This document shows positions 1 to 7,453 of a stretch of DNA of 21,861 nucleotides, one piece after another (position 1 is the stretch's first letter; each line of letters starts with the position of its first letter). This DNA is from Candidatus Didemnitutus sp. (GTDB taxonomy: Bacteria > Verrucomicrobiota > Verrucomicrobiia > Opitutales > Opitutaceae). Location: contig JAUXOH010000439.1 of assembly GCA_030682505.1 (NCBI GenBank), forward strand, positions 1 to 21,861, read 5' to 3'. The notes under the pieces are model-generated. The model did not search any database, was not told where the DNA came from, and was given only the letters and a program-made list of their open reading frames with translations. The translations under genes and the position numbers were made by a program.

Positions 1-1
1 A

Positions 2-649
2 TTCAAGATGGATCCGCTGGGCGAGGATCTCAACGTAACCAGCCTGCAAACGGAGCCGACCGTCTCGCAGACCTCCCTCAACCTGACCTATGGTGAAATG
101 GTCGGGGACGTGAAAAAACTGAACACCTCGTCGAACTACACGATCAAGACGCCGGTGGGCGCGGCCGGTATTCGCGGCACGACGTACCGGATCGTCTTCC
201 GGCCGACCGGCGATGGACGGGCCTTCAATTTCCAGCTGAGCACGGGCGAGGGCCTCGTAGTCTTCACCGGCACCACGGACTCGAGCGGAGCGCAGATCAA
301 TGTCGCGCAGGACCAGGAAGTCGTCGTCACGGCCACCGTCGATGACACCACGGGCGTCGTCACCGTCAACACCCCGACCTCGGCGCAACCGATTTCTGTC
401 GAGGCGCAGCAACTGATCGTCGCCGCCGTCACCCAAGTGATCCAGCAGGCGAAGCAGGCCACCGTGATCACGACGACCGAACAGCAGCAGTCGGCCACGC
501 AGACACCGCCGCCGACCACGCCCACGCCGACACCCACGCCGACCCCGACGCCGACGCCAACTCCCACACCGACGCCAACTCCCACTCCCACGCCGCCGCC
601 ACCGCCGACGCCGCGGCCGCCGGACTTGACGCCCGGGGCGGGCAAGTGA
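2..649 (+). CDS. FecR-domain protein with Thr-Pro-rich tail (5' partial)
   Basis: The reading frame is open to the left edge of the window, so the first visible Met (position 8) is probably internal and the signal peptide lies outside. The visible part contains the signature TPVGAAGIRGTTY, typical of the FecR domain, a beta-rich periplasmic or extracellular domain, followed by more beta-type sequence (roughly the first 110 visible residues). A Gln/Thr-rich linker follows, then a run of about 13 Thr-Pro units and a short Pro-rich end closing in GAGK, without a membrane anchor. In the FecR regulator this domain senses an outer-membrane signal; stand-alone FecR-domain proteins are often surface or periplasmic with unknown ligands. 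It lies about 95 bases upstream of a CHASE2 cyclase in the same direction. A shared sensing role is an inference. No sigma-factor partner is visible beside it. Confidence 0.8.
   Translation, partial: FKMDPLGEDLNVTSLQTEPTVSQTSLNLTYGEMVGDVKKLNTSSNYTIKTPVGAAGIRGTTYRIVFRPTGDGRAFNFQLSTGEGLVVFTGTTDSSGAQINVAQDQEVVVTATVDDTTGVVTVNTPTSAQPISVEAQQLIVAAVTQVIQQAKQATVITTTEQQQSATQTPPPTTPTPTPTPTPTPTPTPTPTPTPTPTPPPPPTPRPPDLTPGAGK
521..597 (+). repeat. Low-complexity Thr-Pro coding repeat
   Basis: Imperfect tandem units of the kind ccgacgccaactcc encode alternating Thr-Pro in the tail of the FecR-domain protein. A similar shorter tract lies at 11297-11340 in the propeller protein. These are likely extended linkers prone to length change, not mobile repeats. 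Confidence 0.75.
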
Positions 650-670
650 GCCCGCGGTGAGATATTTTCG

Positions 671-700
671 CGCCCCGCTGCCGAGCAGTGGGGCGTTTTT
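671..700 (+). terminator. Intrinsic terminator after the FecR-domain gene
   Basis: A 10-bp stem (CGCCCCGCTG with CAGTGGGGCG, one G-U pair) closes a 5-base loop and is followed directly by TTTTT at 696-700. It lies between the FecR-domain stop and the cyclase start and could terminate fully or act as a partial terminator between the two genes. Confidence 0.8.
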
Positions 701-744
701 GTTTACCCTTTATCTGCACCGTTCCCCCGCTACTCTCGCACCAC

Positions 745-3003
745 GTGGCCAAGACCAAGGTTAAGTTCGACTGGCGGTTTGTGCTGTTGCTACCGATCCC
801 GATTCTGTGGGCGCTGGCAGCGCAATTGGGCTACCTGAGAAACGCGAACGACCTGTTGCTGGACTGGCGTTTTCAGGTGCGCGGTGAACTCGACGCGCCG
901 GTGCGGGTGGTCTATGTCGACATCGATGCCAAATCGATCGACGACCTAAAAAATTTTCCGTGGCCCCGTTCGTATTTTTCGCGCGTCGGGGAGGCGTTGA
1001 TCGGAGTCGGCGGTGCCAAGGCCGTGGGCGTGGACGTGGTCTTCTCGGAAAATGGGGTTTCGCCGGCCTACGACGCCAAACTGTGGGTGGACGCCAACCG
1101 GGAGTTTGCGCGCTTTCTGCTCAAGCATCCCCCGATGGTCTTTGCCGCTTCCTATGCCTCGACGGAATACCGGGAGGTGAACAACAAGCTGACGCGCCGT
1201 GAGCTGCCGATGTTGCGCGACGGGTTGCCGCCCTTGGAGCAGATTCATCCGCCGGAGATCTTGGAGTTGAGTTTTCGAGCCGGCGTGACGTGGTCCCCTC
1301 CGCGGGTGGCCCTGATCGACACGATTGACGGGGGCACGCGCTGGGTGCCGTTGTTTGCCCCCACCGCGACGAACGCCGCCCGCCGGTTTGACCACATGGC
1401 GCTTGCGCTGGCGCTGGTCTATTGGGGTGTGGACGCGGAGAGCGTGCGGATCACGCCCGAAGCGCTGGAGGTGCCCGGGCCCGACGGCAGCGTGCACGCC
1501 CGCATTCCGCTGACGGACCAGCAGCTCCTGGAAGTGAATTGGTTTTCCCATTGGCTGTCGGACAAGAATCCGCGCATCGGGTTTTCGACGGCGTTGGTTT
1601 ACGCGCAGGCGCTCCACTCGGCGGTCGAGCAAGAGCGGGTCAATGCGCGCGAGTTTTTCGCGCAGTTCCAAGACGCGGTGGTCATCATCGGCCCCGTCGA
1701 TCCCCTGTTGCAGGATCTGGCCACGACGCCCTTCGACAATGTGGCGGTGCCGAAAGTCGGCATCCACGGCAATTTGCTGAAGACGATCGTCAGCGGCAAA
1801 TATCTGCAGCGGCTGCCGACTTGGACCCTCTATTTCATCACGTTGGCCCTCGCGGTCGCGGTGACGATCCTCGCCACGATTGGCGGCTCGCGCGGCCTCT
1901 GGTCGAAGCTGGCGGCCCTCGCGCTCCTGCTCGGTTACGCCGGGCTGTGCTTTGCGCTCTTCACGACCTCCCATCTTGTCCTGCCGATGGTGGCGCCGTT
2001 GGGGGGAGCCCTGACCACCGCTTTCGCCGGCATCGTCTGGCAACTCATCGTCGAGGAGAAACAGAAGAGCCGCATCAAGGGAATGTTCGGCGCGTATGTT
2101 TCCCCGGAGCTCGTCAGCCGGATGGTGGAGTCCGACGCGGAGCCGCGGTTGGGCGGGCACGACGCGGAGATCACCGCCTATTTTTCCGACATCCAGTCCT
2201 TTTCCGCGTTCTCGGAAAAACTCGGCTCGGGCCCGCTGGTGGAATTGATGAATGAGTATCTCACCGCCTGCACGGACATCGTGCAGGGGGAGGGCGGCAC
2301 CCTCGACAAGTATATCGGCGATGCGGTGGTCGCCATGTTCGGCGCGCCCATTCCCTTGCCGGATCACGCCTATCGCGCCTGCGTCGCGAGCCAGCTGGTG
2401 CATGCGAAGCTGGCGGCGTTGCGCGCGAAATGGAAAAGCGAGGGAGGGAAGTGGCCGGAAATCGTGCACCGCATGCAAACCCGCGTCGGCCTCAACAGCG
2501 GCACCTGCATGATCGGCAACATGGGCAGCCGCACGCGTTTCAACTACACCATGATGGGCGACAACGTGAATCTGGCCGCGCGGATGGAGTCGGGCGCCAA
2601 GCAATTCGGCGTCTATACCATGGTGACCGAGGCGACGAAGCTGGCGTGCGAGCAACACGGCGGCGATCGCGTGGTCTTCCGCTTCCTCGACCAGATCGTG
2701 GTCCAGGGACGGAGCGTGGCGGTCAGGATCTACGAGGTGGTCGGGCTGAAGGAAAACCTCACCGCGACCACGCGGGAGTGTCTCGAACTCCACGCGCAGG
2801 CGGTGGAGCGTTACCTGGCGCAGGATTTCGACGGAGCCATCGCGCAGTGGGAGAAGAGTTCCCTGCTCGAGCCCAACCTTCCCGGCCGCGATCCCGGCGT
2901 CGAAGGCAACCCGTCGCTCGCGTTCATCCAGCGCTGCGCCTACATGAAGGCCCACGTGCCCGGGCCGGGCTGGGATGGTGTCTTTGTGATGAAGGAGAAG
3001 TGA
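745..3003 (+). CDS. CHASE2-domain class III adenylate/guanylate cyclase
   Basis: A 752-residue membrane cyclase that would make a cyclic nucleotide, most likely cAMP, in response to an extracytoplasmic signal. Residues 12-30 form the first membrane helix; a CHASE2-type sensor domain follows to about 350; three more helices lie near 360-435; the class III catalytic domain spans about 470-640. Visible catalytic features are the metal-binding Asp482 (FSDI) and Asp526 (GDAVVAMFG), the substrate-defining pair Lys522 and Thr602 (class IIIb-like, favouring ATP), and the Asn609/Arg613 transition-state pair (NVNLAAR). The last 110 residues are an uncharacterised helical tail. I chose the GTG at 745 because an upstream in-frame GTG at 688 lies inside the terminator hairpin, and the first helix begins soon after 745. 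No Shine-Dalgarno is evident. Its neighbour is the FecR-domain gene. Confidence 0.9.
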   Translation: MAKTKVKFDWRFVLLLPIPILWALAAQLGYLRNANDLLLDWRFQVRGELDAPVRVVYVDIDAKSIDDLKNFPWPRSYFSRVGEALIGVGGAKAVGVDVVFSENGVSPAYDAKLWVDANREFARFLLKHPPMVFAASYASTEYREVNNKLTRRELPMLRDGLPPLEQIHPPEILELSFRAGVTWSPPRVALIDTIDGGTRWVPLFAPTATNAARRFDHMALALALVYWGVDAESVRITPEALEVPGPDGSVHARIPLTDQQLLEVNWFSHWLSDKNPRIGFSTALVYAQALHSAVEQERVNAREFFAQFQDAVVIIGPVDPLLQDLATTPFDNVAVPKVGIHGNLLKTIVSGKYLQRLPTWTLYFITLALAVAVTILATIGGSRGLWSKLAALALLLGYAGLCFALFTTSHLVLPMVAPLGGALTTAFAGIVWQLIVEEKQKSRIKGMFGAYVSPELVSRMVESDAEPRLGGHDAEITAYFSDIQSFSAFSEKLGSGPLVELMNEYLTACTDIVQGEGGTLDKYIGDAVVAMFGAPIPLPDHAYRACVASQLVHAKLAALRAKWKSEGGKWPEIVHRMQTRVGLNSGTCMIGNMGSRTRFNYTMMGDNVNLAARMESGAKQFGVYTMVTEATKLACEQHGGDRVVFRFLDQIVVQGRSVAVRIYEVVGLKENLTATTRECLELHAQAVERYLAQDFDGAIAQWEKSSLLEPNLPGRDPGVEGNPSLAFIQRCAYMKAHVPGPGWDGVFVMKEK

Positions 3004-3027
3004 GCGCGGGCGCCGGCCCGGGCGCGC

Positions 3028-3056
3028 AAAAAAAAGCCGCACCCGAGGGTGCGGCT
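3028..3056 (-). terminator. Terminator of sodA, possibly bidirectional
   Basis: A perfect 10-bp stem (AGCCGCACCC with GGGTGCGGCT) is flanked by an A-run at 3028-3035 on the plus strand, which becomes a T-tract for transcription from the minus-strand sodA. The shorter gaaaaa on the other side gives no T-tract for the cyclase, so termination of the plus-strand gene would rest on the hairpin alone. Confidence 0.8.
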
Positions 3057-3075
3057 GAAAAAGGGTCGCGGGGAC

Positions 3076-3708
<633 letters not shown>

Positions 3709-3896
3709 AAGGGGAGGGGGTTGAGCTGCAGGACAAAGGTGCATGGACACTGCGGGACGTCAACTTTGCCAGCGGCGCCCCGACAGATTCTGCACCACGA
3801 TCCTTGACTCTACAACCGGCGCCCGGAGAAGGGAAGCCTGTTGCTCGGCCGACGTCGGGCGAATTTGTTTTGCCAGTGGTGCGGAAGCGCGAGTGG

Positions 3897-5321
3897 ATGA
3901 CGCGAGCAACCGACATTATGGCGAAACAAAGACTTGCTGGCGTTCGCATCCTGATGGTGGAGGACGAACCCCTGCTCCGCAAACGCTACACGGCGATGCT
4001 GGAGGGCTGGGGAGCGGAAGTCACCGCGGTGACCTGCCGGCAGGAGGCGGAGAACGCGCTCAAGGAACTCGACTTTGACGTCGCCCTGCTCGACGTGAAC
4101 CTGCCGGATGGCCGCGGCACCGACTTGCTGCGCGACAAAAAAATCCCGGCGGGAATGGCGACGCTGGTCATGACGGCAGAAGGCGGCGTGAGTGGGGCGG
4201 TCGAGGCCATCCGCCTCGGAGCGGCGGATTATCTGGTCAAGCCGTTCGACGCGGAGGAGCTCCCCGTGCGCATCGAGCGGGCGAGAAAAGCCCAGCACGG
4301 ACGGCGCGCGGAGGAATTTCGGCGCAGTGCGCATGCGGTCGGGACCCAGGAGACGGATTTGTATTTTGGTCCGAGTCTGTGCGCGGTGGAGCAACAGCTC
4401 CGCAAGATCATCGCGGCCGACAGCCGGCGCGAAGGCAATCTGCCCCCGGTGCTGATCGAGGGAGAAACCGGCACCGGCAAGACGACGTTTGCACGGTGGT
4501 TGCATCGCCATGGCCCCCGCGCGGAGGGGCCGTTGATCGAGGTGAACTGCTCGGCCCTGCCCGAGGCTTTGGCCGAATCGGAGTTGTTCGGCCACGAACG
4601 CGGCGCGTTCACCGACGCGAGTGCGACCCGGATCGGCCTGATGGAGGCCGCCGAGGGCGGCACCTTGTTTCTCGACGAATTGCCGAGCTTGTCGCCGGCG
4701 CTGCAGGCCAAGGTGCTTACGGCAATCGAGGACCGCGTGATCCGTCGCGTGGGCGCCAATCGCACGCGACCGGTGGACGTCCGCATCATCGCGGCGACCA
4801 ACGCCGATTTGAAAAAGATGGTCGCTGAGTCGCGGTTCCGGGAGGACTTGTTGCAACGGCTGGATTTGTTTCGCGTGCGGATCCCGCCGCTGCGGGAACG
4901 CGGGCAGGACTTGATCGAACTCGCGGGCAAGCTCGCGACGCGAATCGGCCGGCAGTATGGCATCAAGGTCGGCTCGATTCCGGCCGACGGTCGCCGTCGC
5001 CTGCTGGCGCAACGGTGGCCCGGCAACGTGCGCGAATTGGCGCATGAGATCGAGCGCGCGCTGGTGTTTGATGAGGGCGGGGCCGGACTGAGTTTCCAAG
5101 GATTGGCGGCCGCCAAGGTCGAAGGCAACACTGACGCCGCGTGGCTGAGTTCCACCTTTGTCTTTCCCGAAAACGGATTTTTGCTCGAGACGGCGATCGA
5201 CGAATTTGTCGCCCGGGCGCTCAAACAGGCAGAGGGCAACGTCTCCGCCGCCGCCCGACTTTTGGGCGTGTCTCGGGATTATGTGCGTTACCGACTCAAG
5301 TCGGATCCGCCAGCGGAGTAG
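3897..5321 (+). CDS. NtrC-family sigma-54-dependent response regulator
   Basis: A 474-residue cytoplasmic transcription activator. The receiver domain (about 16-130) has the acidic pocket Glu22-Asp23-Glu24, phospho-acceptor Asp66, Thr93 and Lys115. The AAA+ domain (about 165-400) has Walker A GETGTGKT (189-196), the sigma-54-contact loop written GAFTDA (236-241) in place of GAFTGA, Walker B with Asp260-Glu261, and the RFREDL and RWPGNVREL motifs. A Fis-type helix-turn-helix fills about 445-468. The ATG at 3897 is chosen because GGAAG at 3883-3887 lies 9 bases upstream; the frame extends further only to a TTG at 3804, and the ATG at 3918 is an alternative. The gene is followed by a palindrome, an IHF-like site and a -24/-12 promoter, so it probably activates the next genes. 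The likely kinase partner is at 7450-8841. Confidence 0.93.
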   Translation: MTRATDIMAKQRLAGVRILMVEDEPLLRKRYTAMLEGWGAEVTAVTCRQEAENALKELDFDVALLDVNLPDGRGTDLLRDKKIPAGMATLVMTAEGGVSGAVEAIRLGAADYLVKPFDAEELPVRIERARKAQHGRRAEEFRRSAHAVGTQETDLYFGPSLCAVEQQLRKIIAADSRREGNLPPVLIEGETGTGKTTFARWLHRHGPRAEGPLIEVNCSALPEALAESELFGHERGAFTDASATRIGLMEAAEGGTLFLDELPSLSPALQAKVLTAIEDRVIRRVGANRTRPVDVRIIAATNADLKKMVAESRFREDLLQRLDLFRVRIPPLRERGQDLIELAGKLATRIGRQYGIKVGSIPADGRRRLLAQRWPGNVRELAHEIERALVFDEGGAGLSFQGLAAAKVEGNTDAAWLSSTFVFPENGFLLETAIDEFVARALKQAEGNVSAAARLLGVSRDYVRYRLKSDPPAE

Positions 5322-5352
5322 TTGGGAAGCCACCCCCGACGGGCGGACTTGA

Positions 5353-5372
5353 ATTGGGTGATATCACCCAAT
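5353..5372. promoter_or_regulatory. Perfect 20-bp palindrome, candidate upstream activator site
   Basis: Two perfect inverted half-sites ATTGGGTGAT meet with no spacer. The centre lies about 108 bases upstream of the start point predicted from the sigma-54 promoter, where enhancer sites for NtrC-type activators usually sit. A dimer of the Fis-type helix-turn-helix of the adjacent regulator is the obvious candidate ligand; this is an inference. Confidence 0.65.
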
Positions 5373-5375
5373 CAC

Positions 5376-5388
5376 GTGGCAATGCCAC
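5376..5388. promoter_or_regulatory. Second short inverted repeat beside the palindrome
   Basis: GTGGCA and TGCCAC flank a single A. Its centre is about 20 bases (close to two helical turns) from the centre of the 20-bp palindrome, which would place proteins on the same face of the DNA. The half-sites differ from those of the palindrome, so a common ligand is uncertain. Confidence 0.35.
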
Positions 5389-5415
5389 AAACATGCAAAT
5401 TCGCAATAGAATGAT

Positions 5416-5428
5416 AATCAACATGTTG
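5416..5428 (+). promoter_or_regulatory. IHF-type binding site
   Basis: AATCAACATGTTG matches the Escherichia coli IHF consensus WATCAANNNNTTR at every defined position. It lies between the palindrome and the sigma-54 promoter in an unusually AT-rich stretch, exactly where a DNA bend would help an enhancer-bound activator reach the polymerase. Whether this organism's IHF/HU proteins use the same consensus is not known from the window. Confidence 0.5.
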
Positions 5429-5443
5429 CAACGCAGAGTTGGG

Positions 5444-5460
5444 TTGGCACGCGCTACGCT
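5444..5460 (+). promoter_or_regulatory. Sigma-54 (-24/-12) promoter
   Basis: The element TTGGCACG at 5444-5451 is an exact -24 match, and GC at 5458-5459 gives the obligatory GG-N10-GC spacing; the -12 block reads ACGCT instead of TTGCT/A. The start point would fall near 5471, leaving a leader of about 25 bases before the ATG at 5496. Confidence 0.75.
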
Positions 5461-5495
5461 AAAGGGGAACTGTAACGCTCGTCTCATTCCTAATC

Positions 5496-5855
5496 ATGAA
5501 CTCCAAAACGTTTAGAATCCTTCTCGGGTCATTGGCCCTCGGTTTGGCCGCCGTCTCGGCCTCCGCCCAATCCACCACCCCCCCGCCGATGACGGGTGGT
5601 CCCCAAGGTGTCCTTGGTGCGCAGTTGCGTCAGATCATGAGCGATCATCGTGACACCACGAAGGCGCTCCTCGAGCAACGCAAAGCGGCCTTGGAAGCGA
5701 TCAAGAATGCCGCTCCCGCCGACCGCGAGGCGCTCAAGGCCGCCCTGCGCGACGTGATGCGCCAGCACCAGCAGAACCAGCGCGAGCTCGCCAAGTCGAT
5801 CCGCGATGCGATCAAGGCCCGCCGCGACCAGCAACGCCCAACCTCGGGTGGTTGA
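5496..5855 (+). CDS. Small secreted helical protein under sigma-54 promoter
   Basis: A 119-residue protein of no family I recognise. Residues 1-24 form a clear signal peptide ending ASA before Gln25. A short Pro/Thr/Gly segment follows, then from about 40 to 112 an almost continuous charged, Ala-rich amphipathic helix region with many Arg, Lys, Glu and Gln, suited to a helical hairpin or coiled coil in the periplasm, loosely like the build of small CpxP/Spy-like stress proteins, though no diagnostic motif is seen. It begins about 25 bases after the predicted sigma-54 start point and has no Shine-Dalgarno; the leader is pyrimidine-rich. It is the first gene of a probable two-gene transcript ending at the terminator at 6116-6151. 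A role as the output or a feedback ligand of the flanking two-component system is an inference. Confidence 0.8.
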   Translation: MNSKTFRILLGSLALGLAAVSASAQSTTPPPMTGGPQGVLGAQLRQIMSDHRDTTKALLEQRKAALEAIKNAAPADREALKAALRDVMRQHQQNQRELAKSIRDAIKARRDQQRPTSGG

Positions 5856-5876
5856 GATCTCCGATTGATTTTCGTC

Positions 5877-5906
5877 GGTAGCGCTGGTCGAAGAAGCCGC
5901 GCTACC
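5877..5906. repeat. Inverted repeat between the two small genes
   Basis: GGTAGCGC and GCGCTACC are separated by 14 bases, with an inner GG/CC pair that could extend the stem around a bulge. There is no T-tract, so it is not a standard terminator. It could be an mRNA-stabilising hairpin or a copy of a dispersed REP-like element; no second copy is visible in this window. Confidence 0.5.
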
Positions 5907-5968
5907 TTCCGGTCTAGAACCTTCCCGACGTCACCACGGGACAACTGTTGGCAGGGCCACTAATCTCC

Positions 5969-6088
5969 ATGGACTCAAACTGGTTCGAATTACTCCTGGG
6001 TTTCAGCATGGCCCTCGCCGCTTTGGCGGTCGCGGGAATGTGTCTGGTCGGGTTCGTCTTCTGGTTCGGTGGCCGGCATCGCCATTAA
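5969..6088 (+). CDS. 39-residue single-pass membrane peptide
   Basis: A short frame from ATG to TAA encoding 39 residues, starting MDSNWFELLLGF and ending FWFGGRHRH. Residues 7-34 form one hydrophobic helix, followed by a basic, His-rich end, which suggests an inner-membrane peptide with the C-terminus in the cytoplasm. It lies between the secreted helical protein and a strong terminator, so it would be the last gene of the sigma-54-driven transcript. There is no Shine-Dalgarno, but the leader (CCACTAATCTCC before ATG) resembles those of 5496 and 8932. I recognise no family. Coding is supported by clean boundaries, hydrophobic composition and position only. Confidence 0.55.
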   Translation: MDSNWFELLLGFSMALAALAVAGMCLVGFVFWFGGRHRH

Positions 6089-6115
6089 CGTTTGCTTTGC
6101 TCGGTAATCCAGCTC

Positions 6116-6151
6116 ACACGGCCGCTTTCATCGGGAAGCGGCCGTGTTTTT
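6116..6151 (+). terminator. Strong intrinsic terminator
   Basis: A perfect 12-bp stem (ACACGGCCGCTT with AAGCGGCCGTGT) closes an 8-base loop and runs into TTTTT. It ends the transcript carrying the two small envelope genes and separates it from the barrel/kinase operon. Confidence 0.92.
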
Positions 6152-6271
6152 GTTGTCGCTTGAATGGGGCCTCGGTTCGTCATTGCATCGGGAGCAGGCA
6201 GAAATGCCCCTGCCATTTCCGGACCGGCCCAGTTTTCCTCTCCGTCAATCTATCCTCAACGATCTCCCTCA

Positions 6272-7453
6272 ATGCTGTCCCCACCTTGGCGCCTGAGCAA
6301 AGCTCAGGTCGCCGCCCTGCTCTTACTTTCAGGAAACTGCTTCACGCCGGCGTTGCGCGCGGCCAACGGCACCGAACCAGCGGAAGCCCTGCCTGCCATC
6401 CCGGACTGGACCTTCACGACGTCGCTGAGCGCGGCGGCCGGGTATCGCGACAATGTGCTGCTCAGTTCCACCAATGCGGTCGGCAGCGGATTGGTGCGCG
6501 GCGAAGTGGAGGCGATGGGGTTGCGCCTGCCGACCGGCGAGTGGGATGGCTACGTCTTTCTCAATGCGATTGAAACCCGCTTCCTTTCGGCGCAGCAAAC
6601 CGATCATGAGCGCACGATATTTCTGGTGGGAGAAGTGCGCTGGCAGCCGGCGGAAGCGCTGCAATACAGTCTGCTGGTGCAAGCCTACCACCACGATCAA
6701 GTCTTCGATGTGTCGACCACCGAGATCGCGCTCGACACCGCCGTGCTGAAAATGACCGGTTACTCCGTCGCTCCGGGCGTGCGGTGGAATTTCGCGCCGC
6801 ACTGGTGGCTTGAGGCGAAAGGCGTGGCGCGCGACGACAGTTACGATCGCGACCTCGACGGCTACACCGATGGCGAAGGGCGGGTTCGCCTGGGTCGCGC
6901 CTGGGGCCACGGTTCGGAGTGGAGCGTGGGCGGTTCCCGGCGCTGGCGCGCCCACGATTCGCGCGAGCAGTTCACCGCGTCCGGCCGGCCGATCACCGGC
7001 ACGCTGCTGAAAGCCCGGCAAGCGGAAGTGAGCGCTCAGCTCAACTGGGTGCTCGATGCCGCGAAGCACTGGCAAATCACGGGCACGGTGTTGCGGGAGG
7101 AAAATCGCGACAATGGCACCGGTTACTTTGACTACGATCGGGATTTGCTCACCACGGGCGTGACCTGGACGGCGGACCAATGGGAGGTGCGGGCGGCTTT
7201 GAGTTGGTCGGAGTATGAATTTCCCGTGCAACTGGTCGGCATCGGCATCACGCCCGAGCGGCGACGCAAGGAGGAAACGCGGGCGACCGTTGAAGTCACC
7301 CGCCGTCTCACGGCTTCACTCGCGGCTTTTGTTTTTTTCGAGTCGGAGCGGTCGACGTCCAATGATGATCGATCGCGCTTCCGGACCAACACCGGCTATG
7401 TTGGCCTGCGCTGGAGCTGGGACCAACTCGCGCGGACGATTGATGCGCTATGA
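6272..7453 (+). CDS. Outer-membrane beta-barrel-like protein upstream of kinase
   Basis: A 393-residue protein with a signal peptide (about 1-31, ending ALRA) and a mature part made almost entirely of short alternating amphipathic strands rich in Trp, Tyr and Arg (for example WEVRAALSWSEYEF and GYVGLRWSWDQL), with polar turns such as YDRDLDGYTDGEG. This is the pattern of an outer-membrane beta-barrel or porin-like protein; no specific family was recognised and the last residue is Leu, not the usual Phe. The ATG at 6272 is chosen because the signal peptide starts there; the in-frame extension upstream to 6164 is not signal-like. Its stop overlaps the start of the histidine kinase by 4 bases (ATGA at 7450-7453), so the two proteins are probably made together and may belong to the same sensory pathway. 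Confidence 0.8.
   Translation: MLSPPWRLSKAQVAALLLLSGNCFTPALRAANGTEPAEALPAIPDWTFTTSLSAAAGYRDNVLLSSTNAVGSGLVRGEVEAMGLRLPTGEWDGYVFLNAIETRFLSAQQTDHERTIFLVGEVRWQPAEALQYSLLVQAYHHDQVFDVSTTEIALDTAVLKMTGYSVAPGVRWNFAPHWWLEAKGVARDDSYDRDLDGYTDGEGRVRLGRAWGHGSEWSVGGSRRWRAHDSREQFTASGRPITGTLLKARQAEVSAQLNWVLDAAKHWQITGTVLREENRDNGTGYFDYDRDLLTTGVTWTADQWEVRAALSWSEYEFPVQLVGIGITPERRRKEETRATVEVTRRLTASLAAFVFFESERSTSNDDRSRFRTNTGYVGLRWSWDQLARTIDAL

Noticed and set aside
521..597. Tandem repeat as a CRISPR or regulatory repeat array
   Set aside because: Units are short, in frame and encode Thr-Pro; there are no unique spacers.
688..744. Upstream GTG start for the cyclase
   Set aside because: It lies within the terminator stem and adds a non-conserved 19-residue extension ahead of the first membrane helix.
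946..3042. Long minus-strand frame opposite the cyclase gene
   Set aside because: It is a GC-rich shadow: His/Arg-rich composition with no domain, while the plus strand shows a complete CHASE2-cyclase with catalytic residues.
3810..5333. Long minus-strand frame opposite the response regulator gene
   Set aside because: Arg/Gln/Ala-rich with no motif; the plus strand carries all three NtrC domains.
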